A stretch of DNA of 64,000 bases from Diadema setosum (Eukaryota > Echinodermata > Echinoidea > Diadematoida > Diadematidae): positions 62,001 to 126,000 of the forward strand of contig NC_092703.1 of the NCBI RefSeq assembly GCF_964275005.1, read 5' to 3'. The first letter of the stretch is position 1; the number at the start of each line of letters is the position of its first letter. The notes beneath the pieces are model-generated. The model did no database searches and was not told the origin of the DNA. It worked only from the letters and a program-made list of their open reading frames with translations. The translations under genes and the position numbers were made by a program. Positions 59,801-64,000 of this stretch are shown piece after piece.

Positions 59801-60372
59801 CTCCGATCCCATCAATTTCCCCAGAACATTCTCCTCTCGTGTAATCAAAAGAATGCAATGTGATTGTGCCGTGGGTATCTATGTCATCACGAGCGGAGGA
59901 CAACTATAGAGGGCAGGGTATTACATACGTCATCGCCTGTCTACACCCTGGGGGAGTCATGAGCAGGGTATGCTGAAACAAGTGGGAAAAGGTCATTCAT
60001 TTTTAACGCAAGTAAGTCTGTTGGAAAACGTCACGTTGTAACAGTAAAGGGGTTTATAAGACCTAGTAAACAATGGGATGTCAACTATCTGGCATTTTGC
60101 CGCTTTTTACAAATCAAATATTGCTTAGGTTTAATGCATATGCCGTTTGCTTAGTTTGTGTTCGTTTCCTTCTATACTTGAAAGAAAACTATTTATGCTA
60201 GAAACAAACAAACAACTTCCGGCCTTAAATCATCAGCATAAGCTGATATCAGTTTACTTTGCAAATAATGAAAAATATAACATTACTTACCAGGGAAAAA
60301 AGAGATAACATTACTTACCAGCGAAACAAAGAGATAGTGGAAATAGCTTCGAAGCATCTGTAACTCCAACAT
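50719..60372 (-). CDS. Kainate-type ionotropic glutamate receptor subunit (5' exons missing)
   Basis: Glutamate-gated cation channel of the plasma membrane, GRIK-like. Ten exons chain in frame to about 673 residues: 60372-60319, 59682-59509, 58284-58126, 57531-57424, 56926-56819, 56168-55965, 55446-54886, 54318-54090, 51635-51379, 50886-50719. Exon sizes of 54, 174 and 108 nt fit vertebrate kainate genes as I recall them. Order: end of the amino-terminal domain, S1 ligand-binding lobe ([18 protein letters not shown]), M1, pore loop (GGLMQQGSE), M3 ([15 protein letters not shown]), S2 ([17 protein letters not shown]), M4 and a short tail. Agonist-contact residues (Thr/Arg of S1, Ser-Thr and Glu of S2) are present, so the channel looks functional. 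About 250 residues of the N-terminal domain and the signal peptide are not securely found; they may lie at 61-64 kb or to the right. The subfamily (GRIK1-3 or GRIK4/5-like) cannot be decided here. Confidence 0.92.
51379..51635 (-). CDS. Receptor exon, end of S2 and M4
   Basis: It starts [19 protein letters not shown] after the split Gly codon and continues [32 protein letters not shown] and [16 protein letters not shown]. The TM helix M4 follows the conserved Leu-rich pre-M4 segment. Reading stays open past the donor (AAA/GTAAGG at 51378) to a TAG at 51331. I prefer splicing, because the next exon (50886) continues with a receptor-like tail in phase. Confidence 0.9.
51831..53308. mobile_element. 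hAT-like element with exact 8-bp target duplication
   Basis: The ends are CAAGGGCGCCGGAAG and, inverted, CAAGCGCGCCGGAAC. TCTCTACT is repeated exactly at 51823-51830 and 53309-53316. The interior lacks a transposase and consists of G/C homopolymer tracts plus about four 210-220-bp tandem units (around 52400-53150), each with TTCCCTAGAAATTTGCTTTT, ACAAAAAGTCCCTAC and CGCTCCCTCGCCGAGGATCT. It lies in the receptor intron between the S2 and M4 exons. Confidence 0.87.
54090..54318 (-). CDS. Receptor exon, S2 ligand-binding lobe
   Basis: [19 protein letters not shown]... [20 protein letters not shown] ... [20 protein letters not shown], between acceptor CCGCAG and donor CTAG/GTAAGA (phase 1). It carries the agonist-carboxylate/amine-binding Glu of MESS. 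It joins to the next exon across a 2.45-kb intron that contains the hAT-like element at 51831-53308. Confidence 0.94.
54886..55446 (-). CDS. Receptor exon with S1 end, M1, pore loop, M3 and S2 start
   Basis: 187 codons in one exon, from [16 protein letters not shown] to [10 protein letters not shown]1 is [21 protein letters not shown]. The re-entrant pore is [14 protein letters not shown], with the Q/R-site codon read as CAG in genomic DNA (CAG CAG at 55120-55115), i.e. the calcium-permeable glutamine form unless the transcript is edited. M3 ends with the gating motif [15 protein letters not shown]. Cysteine and aromatic positions in [12 protein letters not shown] match kainate subunits rather than NMDA subunits. 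Confidence 0.96.
55965..56168 (-). CDS. Receptor exon, S1 ligand-binding lobe
   Basis: 68 codons, [19 protein letters not shown] through [20 protein letters not shown] to [13 protein letters not shown], between acceptor CATAG and donor CGT/GTGAGT. This is the lobe-1 core (EPYVM...FEGYCLDLL...GEWNGMVKELI in vertebrate kainate receptors). Confidence 0.93.
56819..59682 (-). CDS. Receptor exons of the distal amino-terminal domain (four exons)
   Basis: 59682-59509: [20 protein letters not shown] ... [11 protein letters not shown] (58 codons, the same length I count for the matching exon in vertebrate GRIK). 58284-58126: [20 protein letters not shown] to FYNFLQA. 57531-57424: [20 protein letters not shown] to DHGFKE. 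56926-56819: [14 protein letters not shown] ... [10 protein letters not shown]. All are phase 0. The 59682 exon is preceded by an open stretch starting with a methionine and a hydrophobic segment (59730) that mimics a signal peptide. The homology to the domain interior and the CAG acceptor at 59683-59685 argue that this stretch is intron. Confidence 0.9.
58394..58962. mobile_element. TTAA MITE in a receptor intron (exons 59682/58284)
   Basis: TTAAAGGACAAGTTCACCTT and AAGGTGAACTTGTCCTTTAA are inverted ends with TTAA borders. Homology continues inward (AACATAAGG, GAGAGAATG, CAATATT), so arms exceed 200 bp. The centre includes GAGTCAAGTCAAGTCC. Confidence 0.85.
60278..60333 (-). repeat. 28-bp tandem duplication covering a splice donor
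   Basis: TAACATTACTTACCAG plus 12 bp occurs at 60278-60305 and again at 60306-60333. On the minus strand this copies the last 12-14 nt of the 54-nt receptor exon together with its donor CTG/GTAAGTAATGTTA. Confidence 0.85.
60319..60372 (-). CDS. Receptor 54-nt exon of the amino-terminal domain
   Basis: 18 codons, [18 protein letters not shown], between acceptor TCACAG and donor CTG/GTAAGT. It corresponds to the ALAMGMMTEYYHYIFTTL segment of vertebrate kainate receptors, which is also 18 residues. It joins directly to DLYLMNM of the next exon. The internal ATG is not a start. The donor is tandemly duplicated 28 bp downstream. Confidence 0.85.
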
Positions 60373-61829
60373 CTGTGAAAAAGAAATACAAGTGAAAAAG
60401 AATATGCTTCACTCTCGAGTGATATACCCTGCTCTCTATCTCTCCCTCTTTATCCACCCATCTCTTATGTTTATATGTCTATATAATCTACATATGCATA
60501 AATCCTTCAGACATTGATTGCCGTCGTTTTTCCCACGTTTTTCCATTTAAACAAATTGTGACGTAAGATTGACCAAGCTGGTAGTTGTCCCTATTTGATA
60601 TATCAGAGTCCAATATTCATACAGCTGCATGCGCTTCTCAGCACAGTTATTCGTTCTCTCGAAACCGCTATTCAACAAAACAATGAAAACATCCAAGCAG
60701 ACACCGTGATATGGGAGACTAGAGGGATTGTTTAGAATGAAAGAGAATGTAATGTCATCCAGCTGTTACTCGGATTCTTCATCAAGTCTTTTCCATTATA
60801 AACAAATCATCCTCTCAAAATTGATCCCGCTGGAACGACCCACGTGCCTCAGCTGAATCTCAGCACCTACTGCGAGACAAGACAGTTGCCGATTTGGCAA
60901 GCGTCAGGGACTTGAATGGGCGGAAGACGAACCTGGTTAAGTGTTATGTCTGCATGTCCCCTACCAAATCGACAACACACGGTAATGAAGGACACACTGA
61001 TACATTCATTCTTTACCAGGCTTCCAACCAAGGTCACAGCTATTTCCAAGGATACGTGACATTCTTTCCTCTAAATTGCATTAAATCATATGTCAAGTTT
61101 GCTGCAAGGCGCAGTTGCAAAATCAGCGTCGCATTTCCTCCACACTGGAAAGAACTAAATATATGTTCATAATTGATCAGGTGCAGTATACATCACTTTA
61201 GAAGATGATGGGACAACAATTCGTTTAGTCCGTTATCTTTATGATCTATCTGTTGATAGGAGACGTAAAGAAAATCATTTTGCAAATTTTTTCTTTTGAT
61301 TCTTAAGCGATGAAATTTCCTAGTTTGGGAAGGTTGACAACAATAGAAAGAGAGAGAATCTACAGGGCAAATATCAGAACTTACCTCAAACACAACAAAA
61401 GGCTTTAAATAGAGAAAGAGCCCCACAGCACAGGATATAGCATCAATCACACAACTACCTTATTGATATCCAAAACCAGTGTGTTCGTTGTTAGTTATTA
61501 CAATGGCACAAGCGATTTACTTTGAGCGCTACATTGTTGGCTTATTAATGCACTTCATATATTGGTTCTTCAAATCGAATGCAACAATATCTAAAAATGG
61601 CATACCATCTTCAACGAATGGTAAAGAGTTACATTCGACTGCTAGCTGTGCTTACGACAGATTGAAGTCAAAACTATTCCATTCCTCAGACGAAAGGTAT
61701 GTATCAATATCCACATAATCATGTTGGCATTTGTCACACTCAGTCTGTCTGTTTATCTGTTTGTCTGTCTATTTCTCTCTCACTCTTTCGTTGACAGAGA
61801 GAGATGTCGGAGAAAAAAAAAAAGAAATA

Positions 61830-62000
61830 AGCGTGAGAGATAAAACCTCCCACGGGTGCAGGCTGCGGTCAGAATTCCGGTGGACGCTAAGACATGTGCA
61901 GCTGGCTGGCACATCCATAGCAGCACACGTGGTTACAATTGTAATTTCAAGGCCGCCCCCAATTGACACCGGAATGACAGACATCTTCACGTGGAGCATA
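61830..62000 (-). CDS. Weak candidate: amino-terminal-domain exon of the receptor
   Basis: Minus-strand reading SVIPVSIGGGLEITIV then TTCAAMDVPASC and HRNSDRSLHPWE, ending at a possible donor GAG/GTTTTA. The pattern VIxPxS...C..MDVP resembles the receptor domain region near the first cysteine. No clear upstream exon border is visible. This is inference only. Confidence 0.25.
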
Positions 62001-62329
62001 CAGAAAACTAACAACACGGTGAATCTACCACTGATGTGAACACATCAATCAGTAATGCCAAGGTATTGTATACTGAAGTAGTTTTTCCTTCAATCACACT
62101 TATATCATACACAAAGTGCTAGAATAGTGTTTGTTAGAAAGTAAAATGCCTGCACGACCGTCTGTGGCTACTTTTTTTCAACATTCGATTTCATGAAGCT
62201 ATTAAACCATTGTCAATGTCGAAGGTTTGTGTGTCATTGTAAGTGTTTATATATATTTTTGTGCGCAATCGTTATAATATCTTAAGCAATGTGTAAAGAA
62301 GAAAGGGAATGAGTTTACGATTGATATAC

Positions 62330-62520
62330 TGTACTGCAATCATTGAAAAATCGATAAATGCATAAATGAGGAAGTGAAGCGAGTTTACAATGTCAATATT
62401 TTCATGACTAAAGACAGCAAATATCGTAGATATTCCTTGAAAAAATGTGTTTACGAAAGTGGACAAATCTTCAATATTCGGAAGTAGTCTAATTTGAATA
62501 ACCACAACTCCACACAATGT
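62330..62520 (-). CDS. Weak candidate: second amino-terminal-domain-like segment
   Basis: Minus-strand reading LLPNIEDLSTFVNTFFQGIS then TIFAVFSHENIDIVNSLHFL. The stretch GIxxIFxxxSHEN..VNSL resembles the GVAAIFGPS...VxSxC motif of glutamate-receptor amino-terminal domains. The frame is open for 81 codons. It could be a real upstream exon of the gene, a decayed duplicate, or chance. Confidence 0.25.
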
Positions 62521-63103
62521 AGCCCTACTTTGTCACATCGAGTAGTTTTCGGTTCTGTGGTTTTATCCTTGCAAATCTTACTCGAAGACAGTTATCAGAC
62601 GGTGGAAAGGTGACAAGGAGGACGAGCTTTCTTTATTAAGCCTTCAGTCACAGTGGGGAGCTGGGATAGTAGCGATGCATAGATGCGTGGTGTTGGAAAC
62701 AGTCGTTGAATTCATTACTTCTGCTAGATTTTATCAGTGGGTCAGGCCTACTCTCATATTGTACTTGTGATTAAAATATCGTGGTCTCTTCTACAGTGAA
62801 TTATCATTGCTATTAGAGCTGTGATTCGCAGTTTCAAAATAGGCTCTCATGGTATTTCGTTGTCGTCGCGAACATTCAGTGCAAGGGGAGACATCAAAAA
62901 TCTATTGGATTTTTAGATGACCATGATATATCGACGTGTAGATAAAACTATAAACAGAAAATGATTTGATTGATGGATTCATTACGATGATGCCACTTTA
63001 ATGATAATTCTGTCTATTACAAATTCAAAAGGACTTTATGACAACGGTGGGTATGTCCAAGTTTGTGCGCATATAACATAATGTGTGTTGTGGTGTTGTT
63101 GGT

Positions 63104-63134
<31 letters not shown>

Positions 63135-63304
63135 AGGGGGGTAAAGTTCTTGGCAATTAACATCAAACGGATATTCCGTCATTTTGAGAAGTTAGCAAAA
63201 CAGCCAAAGTGAGTCTTGAAAAGATATGTAGCTGTCTTTGCAATATTTTTATGATCACAAAAATCGATTTGAAAAAATATCATAATACGTTAAAAGTGCA
63301 ATTT

Positions 63305-63760
63305 TGTAATTCAATTCAATTCAATTTATTTTCATTTTTCTCAATGAAGGAATATACATAGAATACAGTAAATTAAAGTGAAACACAATATCCAGCTAGG
63401 ATGCACAATAAATTATTGTGAACATATAGAACATGGCGGTCAATCTTTGTAAGTTTGTCGCTATGTATAAATGCTAAAGAAATATGATAGAACCCATTTT
63501 AAAGCAAGCTTGTTTAGCGTAGGTTCCACATCCGTACAGAGTGTAAAAAAACAAAACAAAACAAAAAAAAAAAAACAGATAAAGAGCACGGATGCAGCAT
63601 AGAACCAAATTATAGAAAACAAAAATTTAAAATAAGGCAAGACTACCCGGGGATATAGCAGATTCTTCTCAAGTACAGATAGTGAAAACAAGCAAACAAC
63701 CACATTCTGCAAACGTATGAACAGTTGTTTTAGCAGTGTTGACAATTATGGTGCAATAAT
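63305..63760 (-). mobile_element. Possible LINE/SINE 3' remnant
   Basis: On the minus strand the segment ends in AAATAAATTGAATTGAATTG, a 5-bp tandem tail of the kind seen at CR1/L2-type 3' ends. Upstream no coding remnant is recognisable. Confidence 0.35.
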
Positions 63761-64000
63761 CGTGATAGTACGATTTTAACAGTATTGGAAAAATTCGACA
63801 TGTGGGTCCTCAAAAGAGACATAGGAAGTCTTGATAAGGAATTATGTACTAATAATTCAAGAATGATTTGCTAGCCAGTAGCAATTAAATGACAATATAA
63901 CATTATCACATTTAGATAGCGTATTTTAATAAGTTCATTGCTTAAACATAGCTATATCTAGCCATTTTCGTCATTCCGCTGCAGTTAACCTAAACTGTCC

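Larger units (their letters stand above)
60373..64000. other. 5' side of the receptor gene, mostly unassigned
   Basis: About 250 residues of amino-terminal domain should be encoded upstream of 60372 on the minus strand. Apart from the two weak candidates (61830-62000 and 62330-62520), no convincing exon is seen. Simple repeats include a T-run followed by a G-run (63103-63130). Confidence 0.5.

Noticed and set aside
1-64000. CRISPR array, prophage, operon or toxin-antitoxin system
   Set aside because: The sequence is intron-bearing animal DNA. The tandem repeats lack the uniform repeat-spacer pattern and no bacterial-type genes are present.

Overview
This is animal (metazoan) nuclear DNA. It has intron-rich genes with GT-AG splice sites, short exons, AT-rich introns, many microsatellites and a dense layer of nested DNA transposons and MITEs. 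The gene content, and repeat families that I associate with echinoderm genomes (TTAA-flanked foldback MITEs, a GTCCCCGCCG element, arrays of TGACCTTTGACCT, ACATGTAC-rich tracts), suggest an invertebrate deuterostome, perhaps a sea urchin or relative. The species assignment is inference.

Three protein-coding genes can be reconstructed by joining exons across introns. (1) NUDC, minus strand, 6691 down to 1025: the first four coding exons (147 codons). The CS/p23 domain exons must lie left of the window. (2) CEP162, plus strand, 12043-43666: apparently complete, 31 coding exons that chain in phase to about 1,477 codons. It encodes a distal-centriole/transition-zone coiled-coil protein. (3) A kainate-type ionotropic glutamate receptor, minus strand, 60372 down to 50719: ten coding exons from the last third of the amino-terminal domain to the C-terminal tail. 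The 5' exons are missing or to the right, with weak candidates at 61.8-62.5 kb. NUDC and CEP162 are divergent, with about 5.3 kb between them; CEP162 and the receptor are convergent, with about 7 kb between them.

The rest is mobile DNA and introns. 1-12 kb holds three copies of a large palindromic element (one with a nested hAT MITE, one with a nested insertion bearing a 9-bp duplication), a LINE 3' fragment and a 3-kb TTAA-bounded composite. The CEP162 introns hold at least ten recognisable MITEs, a 157-bp tandem array and a 5-kb nested intron (29078-34085). 51.8-53.3 kb, inside a receptor intron, is a complete hAT-like element with an exact 8-bp target duplication and internal tandem repeats.

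No operon-like or defence system is present. The most noteworthy biology is in CEP162: a five-copy RGFDLQP motif array that is single in the vertebrate protein as I recall it, and a separate three-copy 14-residue repeat. The receptor gene has a tandemly duplicated splice donor. No RNA genes or CRISPR arrays were found. All exon borders come from reading frame, phase and splice consensus only.
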